Below, one piece after another: positions 1 to 6,799 of a DNA stretch of 7,946 nt. Both the position numbers and the translations under genes were made by a program. Under the pieces are notes generated by a model, which searched no databases, had not been told where the DNA came from, and saw only the letters and a list, made by a program, of their open reading frames with translations. The stretch is from an uncultured archaeon. GTDB lineage: Archaea > Thermoproteota > Nitrososphaeria > Nitrososphaerales > Nitrosopumilaceae. The stretch covers positions 1 to 7,946 of the forward strand of contig CALBNQ010000087.1 in NCBI GenBank assembly GCA_937896495.1, read 5' to 3'. The first letter of the stretch is position 1. The number at the start of each line of letters is the position of its first letter.

Positions 1-1276
1 CATTAAATGAATTTATGAAACTAGTTCCAGCTTTTGTGTTTAGTAATTGATTGTCTCTGATTTCTCTGAGTTGTTGGACTTGTGTTGCCATTTCTGAGCC
101 GTATGTAGCTGTTGCAATTAGGCAACCGCCACCATTTTCAGATTCTTCCGTTGGAATTTCTTGTTCAGTCAAGATTTCAAAAGTATCAATTGATTTTTCA
201 AATATTGGTAATTGCTCATCAAAAAAATCAACATCATTACTATATGTTAAAACGTAATATTTTTCGTCCCCAAAAATTAGTAATTCTTTGAACTTTACAT
301 CAATTGTTTTATCATTAGATACAAAATAACCAATTGCGGTAATTTCATAAGATTCATGTTTGAAAACTGATGAGTTTTCTGTAGATATAATTTTCAAAGA
401 GTTATTTTCAATTGCTGGTTTTAATGCAATATTTTTTTCTATTATCAATTGTTCAATTGTTTTTCCATTAGTATTATTAACAGTCATTGAAATTACTGGG
501 TTGATTTTTCCAATCTTTGGTCCTGTTGCAACAATATCTGGTGTATTTTCATTAATTTTTTCAGGTTGTTGTAATAGCCAACCTTCAGGAATATTGAATT
601 TTATTTCATGTTCTTCACTTTGATAAATCTGACCCTCAAAAGAAGGTGAATTATCAAAAGATTCAGTTCTTTCAGGCTCTTTTAATTCAAGTAAGTTTGA
701 AACATCAGAACGGTTAACAACTTTAGCGTTTACAATTTTTACTTTTTCTGGATCTGTTGGTCTATCACTTGTACCTATTTGTACTGCAGCAATTTTATCA
801 AGTGTTTCAAAACTTTCCTCAGTTACAATTCTTCCAAACACAGTATATTGTCCATCAAGAAAGTTAGAATCTTTATGAACTATGAAAAATTGAGAACCAG
901 CACTGTTTGGATCTTGGGATCTTGCCATTGAGACAATTCCTCGTAAATGAGATCTTGAACTAAATTCTGCTTTGACATTATATCCAGGCCCTCCCATTCC
1001 CCATGAACCTTTGTTGTCTGTTTTTGTATTAGGATCTCCTCCTTGAATCATAAATCCTGGAATAATTCTATGAAAAAGAGTTCCATCATAAAAGCCAGAT
1101 TCAGTTAAGCCAATGAAATTATTAACATGGTTTGGTGCATCATTAGGAAAAAATTCAATTGTGATTTTACCCATATTTGTATCTAAAATTACTAATTTTT
1201 CAGATTCTGCAAATGATTGATTTCCTAAATTAATTAAAAGTAAAGAGATTGCAAAAAATAAGATAATCTTTTTCAA
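1..1276 (-). CDS. Exported cyclophilin-type peptidyl-prolyl isomerase with C-terminal CFI-box-like module (3' end beyond window)
   Basis: The reading frame stays open for 425 codons to the window edge, so the C-terminus is missing. The only plausible start is a TTG at 1276, giving MKKIILFFAISLLLINL and then GNQSFAES, a clear signal peptide with likely cleavage near residue 23. A TATA-like element lies 26 bases upstream of the TTG, which supports this start. Residues 27-190 form a cyclophilin domain that isomerises X-Pro bonds. It has FHRIIPGFMIQGGD at 68-81 (catalytic Arg70, Phe75 and Gln78 by family analogy), GSQFFI at 127-132 and LDGQYTVFGRI at 140-150. The human CypA tryptophan position is Phe here, as in many prokaryotic cyclophilins. 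Residues 213-370 look like a PsbP/Mog1-type domain (FNIPEGW near the start, a YYVLTYS strand near the end); this is inference. Residues 384-425 begin GCLIATATYGSE and contain LREIRDNQLL, matching the CFI-box C-terminal family. Cys385 is the only cysteine seen. It probably acts outside the membrane. Confidence 0.93.
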   Translation of the reverse strand, partial: MKKIILFFAISLLLINLGNQSFAESEKLVILDTNMGKITIEFFPNDAPNHVNNFIGLTESGFYDGTLFHRIIPGFMIQGGDPNTKTDNKGSWGMGGPGYNVKAEFSSRSHLRGIVSMARSQDPNSAGSQFFIVHKDSNFLDGQYTVFGRIVTEESFETLDKIAAVQIGTSDRPTDPEKVKIVNAKVVNRSDVSNLLELKEPERTESFDNSPSFEGQIYQSEEHEIKFNIPEGWLLQQPEKINENTPDIVATGPKIGKINPVISMTVNNTNGKTIEQLIIEKNIALKPAIENNSLKIISTENSSVFKHESYEITAIGYFVSNDKTIDVKFKELLIFGDEKYYVLTYSNDVDFFDEQLPIFEKSIDTFEILTEQEIPTEESENGGGCLIATATYGSEMATQVQQLREIRDNQLLNTKAGTSFINSFN

Positions 1277-1298
1277 TAAAATTTTGAATTCTGACTTA

Positions 1299-1305
1299 CA
1301 TAAAA
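1299..1305 (-). promoter_or_regulatory. TATA-like box for the cyclophilin gene
   Basis: On the minus strand this reads TTTTATG, centred 26 bases upstream of the TTG at 1276. That is the spacing expected between an archaeal TATA box and the first base of a leaderless transcript, and it is the main reason for choosing the TTG start. There is no Shine-Dalgarno sequence in front of the TTG. Assigned by eye; no transcription start data. Confidence 0.5.
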
Positions 1306-1318
1306 GCCAAGTGTATTA

Positions 1319-1327
1319 GTTTTTAAC
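1319..1327 (+). promoter_or_regulatory. TATA-like box for the PH-like/cbiE operon
   Basis: The stretch GTTTTTAAC lies about 28 bases upstream of the ATG at 1352. This fits a leaderless or nearly leaderless archaeal promoter, with no Shine-Dalgarno sequence before the ATG. It shares a 75-base divergent gap with the cyclophilin promoter on the other strand. Weak by itself; the spacing is the evidence. Confidence 0.4.
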
Positions 1328-1351
1328 AAAGTCAAATGAATCATCACTAAG

Positions 1352-1843
1352 ATGGAATCAACAGAAAAAATTCAAGCACATTTGGTATCAGTGTGGAGAG
1401 AATCAAAAAAATTCTTCTCAATTGGTGGTAAAGAAGGAATGTTAGTATTAACTGATAGACATTTGATGTTTGTACATAAAACAGAAGCTAAAATGAAATG
1501 GTGGAAAGCAATTACTCAAAGGCAAGTAGTAAATTTTATCAAATCAAAAAATACAATGATTCGCCATGATGGGTATAATGAAGAGGAATTAATGGATGAT
1601 GTAAATGATGAACGAAATATGGAATTGGCATTTGATGATATTTCTAATATAAAATTTGAAGAAAAATCATGGGGAAGTGTATTACAATTAGAATATATAA
1701 AAAATGACAAAACAGAAAAATTTCAATATTCGATTGCCCAAGATTGGGTAAAATATCCTGCAAAAGAGCCTACAAAATACATGAAAGTTGATTGGAAACC
1801 ATTTGTTCAGTACATTAAAGACAGACAAAAATTTACAAAGTGA
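1352..1843 (+). CDS. Conserved-looking PH/GRAM-like domain protein of unknown function
   Basis: A 163-residue soluble protein with no signal peptide or membrane segment. Residues 20-42 (KFFSIGGKEGMLVLTDRHLMF at the core) have the 'G-x-L-x-LT-x-x-x-L-x-F' strand pattern typical of GRAM and bacterial PH-like domains. After a charged insert of about 45 residues (roughly 44-90, with Lys-rich then Asp/Glu-rich parts), AFDDISNIKFEE and SVLQLEYIKND at about 93-118 look like the later strands of the same fold. The C-terminal end is a likely helix (KPFVQYIKDRQKF). The fold is inferred from the pattern, not from a database match. The TGA stop overlaps the GTG start of the cobalamin gene downstream, so the two are probably co-transcribed and translationally coupled. 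That does not by itself say the protein acts in cobalamin synthesis. The ATG start is supported by a TATA-like element at the right distance. Confidence 0.85.
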   Translation: MESTEKIQAHLVSVWRESKKFFSIGGKEGMLVLTDRHLMFVHKTEAKMKWWKAITQRQVVNFIKSKNTMIRHDGYNEEELMDDVNDERNMELAFDDISNIKFEEKSWGSVLQLEYIKNDKTEKFQYSIAQDWVKYPAKEPTKYMKVDWKPFVQYIKDRQKFTK

Positions 1844-2562
1844 AATTGGGTAAAATTTATGCTGTTGGTGTAGGTCCAGGTTCACCAAAATATGTAACTG
1901 AAATTGTAAAAGAAATTATTCAAAAATGCGATATAATAATTGGTTACAAATACACATTAAAAACAATTGAGAGTATAACTAAAGGAAAAGAGATCTATGA
2001 AATTACAATGAATGATCAAGAAAAATCATATCAAGAAATTTATCCTAAATTGGGGGATAGAACTTTGGTAATTCCGTTTACCGGTGATGTGAATTTTTCT
2101 GAATCAGAAGTTGTTGATAGATTAATTGAAATTTTTGGTAAAGTGGAAATTATTCCAGGAATTAGTTCAATTCAAGTTGCAGCAGCAAAAGCACAAGTTC
2201 CACTTGATAAATCCAAAGTAATTACAATGCACGTTACCACACCAATTGAAGATAAAAAATTAGAATTACAAAAAGCGTTAATTGATGGTTTTAGTGTAAT
2301 TTTAGTTCCAAGACCGTGGCCAAAGCAACCAGACAAACATTTTATGCCTTCAGAAATAGCAATTTATCTCAAAGAAAATAATTTTAATACTGATAAAATG
2401 AAAGTTCATGTTTTTGAAGCAATAACTACTGAAAATGAAACAAATTTTGTAGGTGTTGTAAAAGATTTGGAAGGAAAAGAATTTTCAGATTTATCTGTGA
2501 TGGTGTTTAATCAAACTAGTTTAGATTCTTATATGAATTATAGATGGCAATGGGAAAATTAA
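1840..2562 (+). CDS. cbiE: Cobalt-precorrin-7 (C5)-methyltransferase, CbiE type
   Basis: A 240-residue member of the tetrapyrrole (corrin/porphyrin) methylase family. It uses S-adenosylmethionine to methylate C5 of the corrin ring in cytosolic cobalamin synthesis. The N-terminal glycine-rich loop is VGVGPGSP at 9-16. The second SAM loop is FTGDVNFSES at 80-89, where most relatives have SGDPxF, so the usual proline is Val83 here. EIIPGISSIQVAAAK at 103-117 is the signature that separates CbiE from its paralogues. The protein ends after the methylase domain and lacks a fused CbiT (C15 methylation/decarboxylation) domain, so a separate CbiT would be needed. The GTG at 1840 overlaps the upstream TGA (GTGA), which favours coupling; a TTG at 1846 would cost only two residues. 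No other cobalamin gene is visible in the window. The family is secure, the exact position specificity slightly less so. Confidence 0.85.
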   Translation: MKLGKIYAVGVGPGSPKYVTEIVKEIIQKCDIIIGYKYTLKTIESITKGKEIYEITMNDQEKSYQEIYPKLGDRTLVIPFTGDVNFSESEVVDRLIEIFGKVEIIPGISSIQVAAAKAQVPLDKSKVITMHVTTPIEDKKLELQKALIDGFSVILVPRPWPKQPDKHFMPSEIAIYLKENNFNTDKMKVHVFEAITTENETNFVGVVKDLEGKEFSDLSVMVFNQTSLDSYMNYRWQWEN

Positions 2563-2596
2563 TTCTAATTTCATTTAATTTGAATTAGTTATTTTT
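2563..2596 (+). terminator. Possible terminator region between convergent cbiE and polD genes
   Basis: The 32-base gap between the two convergent stop codons is almost entirely A and T. It holds a 6-base inverted repeat (CTAATT at 2565-2570 and AATTAG at 2583-2588), followed by TTATTTTT on the plus strand. Archaeal termination mainly needs a T-tract, so the run at 2592-2596 could end the cbiE transcript. The repeat is too short and AT-rich to be convincing by itself, and the T-run touches the polD stop codon. Confidence 0.3.
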
Positions 2597-5500
2597 AAGA
2601 ATAATCAGTTATGAGTTGTTGATCACCTTTACTTTTACCGAATACTAATTCTATTTCATCTGAAAGTGCATGAATTCTTCCTCTTTGGTATTCAGTTACA
2701 TCATATTTATCAACAAGTCTTTTTGCCAGTTTAAGATATTTTTCTACAGAACCTCTCGTAATTGTGGCAATTAATTTGTGAGAACATGTACATGTTTGAA
2801 TAAGGGGCATACGACGATATGATTTTCCACATGCTGTACATCTAAAACTTTGTCTAGCATATGCTCTAAGATTTCCCATAAGATCTGGTACAAGATGTGT
2901 AGAAATAACATTTGAAACAATTTCTGATGTGTTTACAGCATTAATTAATTCAGCATTTCTAACTTGCATATCAAATTTATCAAGCATTGAACCAAGTGTA
3001 GAATATGCACTACGAGATTTTGAAGTAGTTAAAGATGAAGTTAGATGTGTGAAAAAATAATCATAAAATTGTCTTTCAGTTTCAATTCGCGATTCAACAA
3101 TTTCTACTGATTTCACACTTGAAGCTTTAACTTGTTGAAAAGTAGATTCAAAAAATTCCAAAGGTAATATTTTTGTGACTTCAAGATTATGTGCCTGAGG
3201 TTGAGATTCATGTGGAAGTACTAATGGTTGAACAAGTAATGGTGCATCCATTAATCCACCAATTCTATCAGATAGAAATTGTCTTGAGAAATTAAGTAAA
3301 CAATCCATCAAAAGCATTATTGAATCTGCATCACCATCTGCATCTCTTCTTTTTGCTGAATGCCAATTTGGAGTTCCAAAACAAACATGTGTCTCAGTAT
3401 ATCCAATTATTCGTCCTACAATCCCTACAGAAGTATGTGGTGCTAATCCAATAATCAAATTACCAAGAAGATCTTCAATATTTTTAACATTGTAAAATGA
3501 AGATTTACCATAAAATTTCTTCAATAAAAGATCTATGTATTTACAAGTTGAAACAAGATATCTTCCACTTTCAAAAGGAATTATCACATCTTGCATGCGA
3601 AGTTCGATGGTTTGATCTAAATTTTCAATCGGTTTTCCTTCAATGTCATGAGAATAACCCAATTCCTTTAGTTTTTTAATTGATGTGCCAATCCATGACG
3701 GTTTGAAATGTGTTAATGGAGAATTTGTTGCATCAAATCTAACGGTTCCATCTTTAAAGACTGTAAGACCAAAATGTTGACGTACAAGTCCTTTTTCAAT
3801 GGGTTCTGCAATTTTATCTTGACTAATAAGATCTTTTACTCCTTTAAATGGCTCATAAGCTCTTAATCCCATTTTTTCTTGAGCTGAAAGTAATTTTTCT
3901 TTTAATGGGAATTTCCTTTCAGAAAATGACGGTGCTTTACGTTTACATTTTTCACAAAATGGTTCATCTAGTATATCTCTACAGAAAAAACATCTGTAAG
4001 TAATAGTAGTTTTTGTACCACATTTCAAACACTTTATTCCAATAGATGGTTCATCACAAACACTACAATGTCTATTTAGTACTTTAGCAAAGAAGTTTTC
4101 ATTTCTAGATGCTTTTAGAAGATCACGAGTTGGACCTCCTCTATTACTAACAGGAAATAGTATGTGAGTTGGAGGTTTCATTTGTCTAGGTGCAGCTTTC
4201 TCAGGTCTCCCAATTCTTACACCAATTGATGTTGAAAATTTATTTTTAATTTGAATTCCAGATGATTTTGACAAAATTTTTGGAACTGATAAATCAGTGA
4301 TTATAGGTTTTTTCTTAAATAATAAATTAAAAAATATTTTTGCCTCTTGCTCCTCTAAAATTATTTTTTCATCTTTAATTTTATGAGGAGTTCCTAATTT
4401 CTCAAGAATTTTTTTTACTCCAAAAGAGTATTCGATTAATGTTTCCTCAACTTTTTTTGGTTCTAAAAGTTTCTCAAGTTCTTGAGAAGAAATTAAATCC
4501 CAAAAATACAAATATTTTGGATAAAAAGGAATTTGGAAATCAAGGGATATTTTTAGTGCATCATCAATTGTTGGTATTTTTTTCAAAAATTGATATAAAT
4601 ATTCATTATCAGTTTTGTGTTTTTGTATTTTTTGCTTTAATTCTTCTAACCAAAATTCTTCAACATACCCTGATGGAATAAGTTGAGCATTATTTTCAAG
4701 AAAGTCTCCAAATGTGATTAAAATATCTCCTAAATGAAGTATTTTTTCAATTTCATTTTTTATTTCTCGACCATGTTTTACATCTCTTATTTTAACAACA
4801 TTTCCATTTCTCAAACGAACTGTTGGTGTATCAATTGAATCAACAAAAGCAACAGTTGCTCCTTTTCCTGGAAGATCAATCTTAATTTGAGTTCCAACTG
4901 CTATAGTATGATCAAGAATCTCTGCAATAACAGGGTTAATTCCTACTGCTGCAAAACCAGTATTACATGCTCTTCCATATCTTAATCGAAATCCACCCAA
5001 CGAATTAGGCATAGATAATACTGATCTACCAGTTATTACCTCACGCATTCTTTTTGCAGCAGCATCTTCTTGATTATCACCTGTCTGAACTGCTCCTTTT
5101 AGTTCATTGAGCCACTCCCAACCATCCAGATTATACATTTCAATTCTTTTAAGAAGTTTTTTGGATCTGCCAATTAATCCATCATTTAAAACACGTAAAG
5201 CTCCACCTCTTACTCTATCAGTTTTAATACGAGTCATTCCTTTATGATTTACAACTTCATATGGATCTGTATCCACACCATTCAATTCAACTGGAAGATT
5301 TGAAATCACATGAATGATATCTTCATCTAAAATATGAAATTGGAAACTGCTTGCTTCTCTTTCATAAATTCGTAATTCTTCAACAAATCTACCAGTTTCA
5401 TCATCAAAAGAATCTGCTTGAAATTTTGCTAAACCAACTGCTTTTCTAACATGATCTGCAATTAACATGGTAACTGCAGATTCTGTTCCACCTGCTGAAC

Positions 5501-5972
5501 GCATTGGCCCTGCAATTGAAATAGAAAGGTATTCTGTTCCATCTTTGTTTTTCTTAATAGATACTTCACTAATTCCTTGTAATGGAGCAATTGTAACTCC
5601 TTCAGTTACAATTGCCAATCCTACACGAACTGCAAGATCTAGTTTATCCTCTAAAGATGCATCTGGTAAAGCATATTTTCCTAAGGCTAATTCTTTTGAA
5701 AGCATTAATGCAGAAAGTTCTTTTCCATGAATTTTTAGTAATTTTCTAAGTGGTTCAGCAATATCAATATCGTGCATTTTAGCAACTCTATCTGCTAAAT
5801 CAAATGCAATTTTAGGCTCAATTATTGCAGAAGAATCAAACAGGGTTGCTTTTGCAGTAGCAGCATTTTCAAAAATAGTAGTTGTATCATTTGATAAATT
5901 AGAATAATAATCAAAATAATAATCAGGCATTTGAATATCCTTAATACGAGAAATTGCGTCATTTTCAGACAT
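2595..5972 (-). CDS. polC: DNA polymerase D large (catalytic) subunit DP2
   Basis: An 1125-residue catalytic subunit of the archaeal family D replicative DNA polymerase, which works with the DP1 exonuclease subunit (not in this window) and the PCNA clamp. Family motifs in order: AGPMRSAGGTESAV at 154-167, NSLGGFRLRYGRAC at 323-336, and RIGRPEKAAPR at 586-596. An eight-cysteine block follows (Cys636, 639, 648, 651, 661, 664, 673, 676), consistent with two zinc sites. The catalytic motif is KRRDADGDAD at 874-883; Asp879 and Asp881 correspond to the two metal-binding aspartates of the double-psi beta-barrel active site. A C-terminal zinc site follows (Cys1045, 1048, 1061, 1063). The last residues, QQLITDYS, resemble a PCNA-interacting peptide. 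The protein is somewhat shorter than euryarchaeal DP2 (about 1270 residues), and no intein interrupts the motifs. It starts 12 bases after the lipid-synthase stop with no strong Shine-Dalgarno, probably in one operon. Confidence 0.97.
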   Translation of the reverse strand: MSENDAISRIKDIQMPDYYFDYYSNLSNDTTTIFENAATAKATLFDSSAIIEPKIAFDLADRVAKMHDIDIAEPLRKLLKIHGKELSALMLSKELALGKYALPDASLEDKLDLAVRVGLAIVTEGVTIAPLQGISEVSIKKNKDGTEYLSISIAGPMRSAGGTESAVTMLIADHVRKAVGLAKFQADSFDDETGRFVEELRIYEREASSFQFHILDEDIIHVISNLPVELNGVDTDPYEVVNHKGMTRIKTDRVRGGALRVLNDGLIGRSKKLLKRIEMYNLDGWEWLNELKGAVQTGDNQEDAAAKRMREVITGRSVLSMPNSLGGFRLRYGRACNTGFAAVGINPVIAEILDHTIAVGTQIKIDLPGKGATVAFVDSIDTPTVRLRNGNVVKIRDVKHGREIKNEIEKILHLGDILITFGDFLENNAQLIPSGYVEEFWLEELKQKIQKHKTDNEYLYQFLKKIPTIDDALKISLDFQIPFYPKYLYFWDLISSQELEKLLEPKKVEETLIEYSFGVKKILEKLGTPHKIKDEKIILEEQEAKIFFNLLFKKKPIITDLSVPKILSKSSGIQIKNKFSTSIGVRIGRPEKAAPRQMKPPTHILFPVSNRGGPTRDLLKASRNENFFAKVLNRHCSVCDEPSIGIKCLKCGTKTTITYRCFFCRDILDEPFCEKCKRKAPSFSERKFPLKEKLLSAQEKMGLRAYEPFKGVKDLISQDKIAEPIEKGLVRQHFGLTVFKDGTVRFDATNSPLTHFKPSWIGTSIKKLKELGYSHDIEGKPIENLDQTIELRMQDVIIPFESGRYLVSTCKYIDLLLKKFYGKSSFYNVKNIEDLLGNLIIGLAPHTSVGIVGRIIGYTETHVCFGTPNWHSAKRRDADGDADSIMLLMDCLLNFSRQFLSDRIGGLMDAPLLVQPLVLPHESQPQAHNLEVTKILPLEFFESTFQQVKASSVKSVEIVESRIETERQFYDYFFTHLTSSLTTSKSRSAYSTLGSMLDKFDMQVRNAELINAVNTSEIVSNVISTHLVPDLMGNLRAYARQSFRCTACGKSYRRMPLIQTCTCSHKLIATITRGSVEKYLKLAKRLVDKYDVTEYQRGRIHALSDEIELVFGKSKGDQQLITDYS

Positions 5973-5984
5973 AATTTGATACTT

Positions 5985-6734
5985 CTACTTGCTTCTTTGA
6001 ATTGCTTTTGCTATTTCTTCAAGTTTCTTGATACTACCACCTTTTTCAAGGAATGTACCAATAACTAATGCATCTGCTCCTGCTTTTGCTAAACTCTCAG
6101 CAATTTTAACATCTTTGATGCCTCCACCTACTATCAAAAATCCATTAAATGTACGTCTGACAGTCTTGACCATTTCAGGTGTGACACTTGATTTTGCTCC
6201 AGAACCTGCTTCAAGGTATACAAATCGCATACCAAGGAATTGTGCTGCAAGAGAATATGCTGCTGCAATTTTTGGTTTTTCAAAAGGAATTCCACGTGCT
6301 GCTCCAACAAACCAAGCAGAAGTTCCATCTCCAATCACCAAATATGCAGTTGGGAGAGGTTCTAGACCAAATTTTAGTACACTTGGAGCACCTAATGCTT
6401 GTGCCTGAGTGATAAAGTATGGATTCTCAGAGTTCATTAAAGAACTAAACAATATTGCATCAGCATCAGGAACAACACCTGTAACGTTTCCTGGAAACAA
6501 GATAATTGGGATTTTAATGCCTTTTTTAATACCTTTAACAACTTGGGCCATTTCAATTTGATCATTAGAAGTAGAACCTCCAACTAATATTGCAGAGGCA
6601 CCAATCTTTTCAACATCTTTAGCAAGTTTACTTGAAGCCTCTAGATTTGATACTTCTGAATCAATTAATACAAAGAGTAGTGTGTTTTTCTTTTTTAATT
6701 CTGATTTTAGAAATGTTTCAACTTTTCCAGTCAT
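5985..6734 (-). CDS. (S)-3-O-geranylgeranylglyceryl phosphate synthase (GGGP synthase)
   Basis: A 249-residue TIM-barrel prenyltransferase. It joins geranylgeranyl diphosphate to sn-glycerol-1-phosphate, forming the first ether bond of archaeal membrane lipids and fixing their stereochemistry. Motifs in order: LFVLIDSE at 20-27 (Asp25 as likely magnesium ligand; most relatives have a DPD/DPDK version), VGGST at 51-55, LFPGN at 79-83, YLEAGSGA at 173-180 (Tyr173, Glu175 and Gly177 around the glycerol phosphate), VGGGI at 202-206 and VIGTFLE at 224-230. The Gly-rich loops bind phosphate. Length and motifs suit the group II type found in thaumarchaea. It is the first gene of a likely two-gene operon with the polymerase subunit. 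The ATG start is supported by a TTTAAA element centred 26 bases upstream, implying a leaderless transcript. The related bacterial heptaprenylglyceryl phosphate synthase is unlikely given the archaeal context. Confidence 0.95.
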   Translation of the reverse strand: MTGKVETFLKSELKKKNTLLFVLIDSEVSNLEASSKLAKDVEKIGASAILVGGSTSNDQIEMAQVVKGIKKGIKIPIILFPGNVTGVVPDADAILFSSLMNSENPYFITQAQALGAPSVLKFGLEPLPTAYLVIGDGTSAWFVGAARGIPFEKPKIAAAYSLAAQFLGMRFVYLEAGSGAKSSVTPEMVKTVRRTFNGFLIVGGGIKDVKIAESLAKAGADALVIGTFLEKGGSIKKLEEIAKAIQRSK

Positions 6735-6758
6735 AAGAGACCTCAGTATGTGTCTCTT
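6735..6758. promoter_or_regulatory. 7-base perfect inverted repeat in the GGGP synthase core promoter
   Basis: AAGAGAC at 6735-6741 and GTCTCTT at 6752-6758 are perfect inverted arms around a 10-base centre. The left arm abuts the ATG of the lipid synthase and the right arm overlaps its TATA-like element. If transcription starts at the ATG, the repeat lies in DNA between TATA box and start site, where a bound dimeric protein would block initiation. A leader RNA hairpin would only be possible if transcription starts further upstream. Confidence 0.5.
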
Positions 6759-6762
6759 TAAA
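6757..6762 (-). promoter_or_regulatory. TATA-like box for the GGGP synthase-polD operon
   Basis: TTTAAA, set in the palindrome CTTTAAAG, is centred 26 bases upstream of the ATG at 6734, the standard spacing for a leaderless archaeal transcript. The A-rich stretch just upstream on the minus strand (AATTAAAC) could serve as the TFB recognition element. No Shine-Dalgarno precedes the ATG. Confidence 0.55.
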
Positions 6763-6780
6763 GTTTAATTGGAATAACTG

Positions 6781-6796
6781 TATACAGATCTGTATA
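6781..6796. promoter_or_regulatory. Perfect 16-base palindrome, candidate operator
   Basis: TATACAGATCTGTATA is identical to its reverse complement over all 16 bases, with no spacer. It ends 3 bases before the ATG at 6800, so it would overlap the transcription start of the plus-strand gene. It also lies 46-62 bases upstream of the lipid-synthase start on the other strand. Such a site suits a homodimeric repressor, possibly the product of the adjacent gene acting on itself. Function is inferred; the palindrome is directly visible. Confidence 0.6.
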
Positions 6797-6799
6797 GCT

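Noticed and set aside
51..623. Plus-strand open frames opposite the cyclophilin gene
   Set aside because: They lie antisense to a continuous minus-strand frame with clear domain motifs, and their translations show no recognisable features.
3301..3400. Intein insertion in the PolD catalytic motif
   Set aside because: Inteins are known in some archaeal DP2 genes, but here the motif around Asp879 and Asp881 is continuous and the protein is of normal or short length.
5467..6412. Open frames opposite or overlapping polC and GGGP synthase (near 5467-5730, 6028-6408, 6134-6334 and 6188-6412)
   Set aside because: They overlap conserved motifs of well-identified proteins in another frame and have low-complexity or unrecognisable translations.
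6735..6758. Leader RNA hairpin or riboswitch before GGGP synthase
   Set aside because: The TATA-like box lies 26 bases from the ATG and overlaps the right arm, so the repeat would not be in the transcript.
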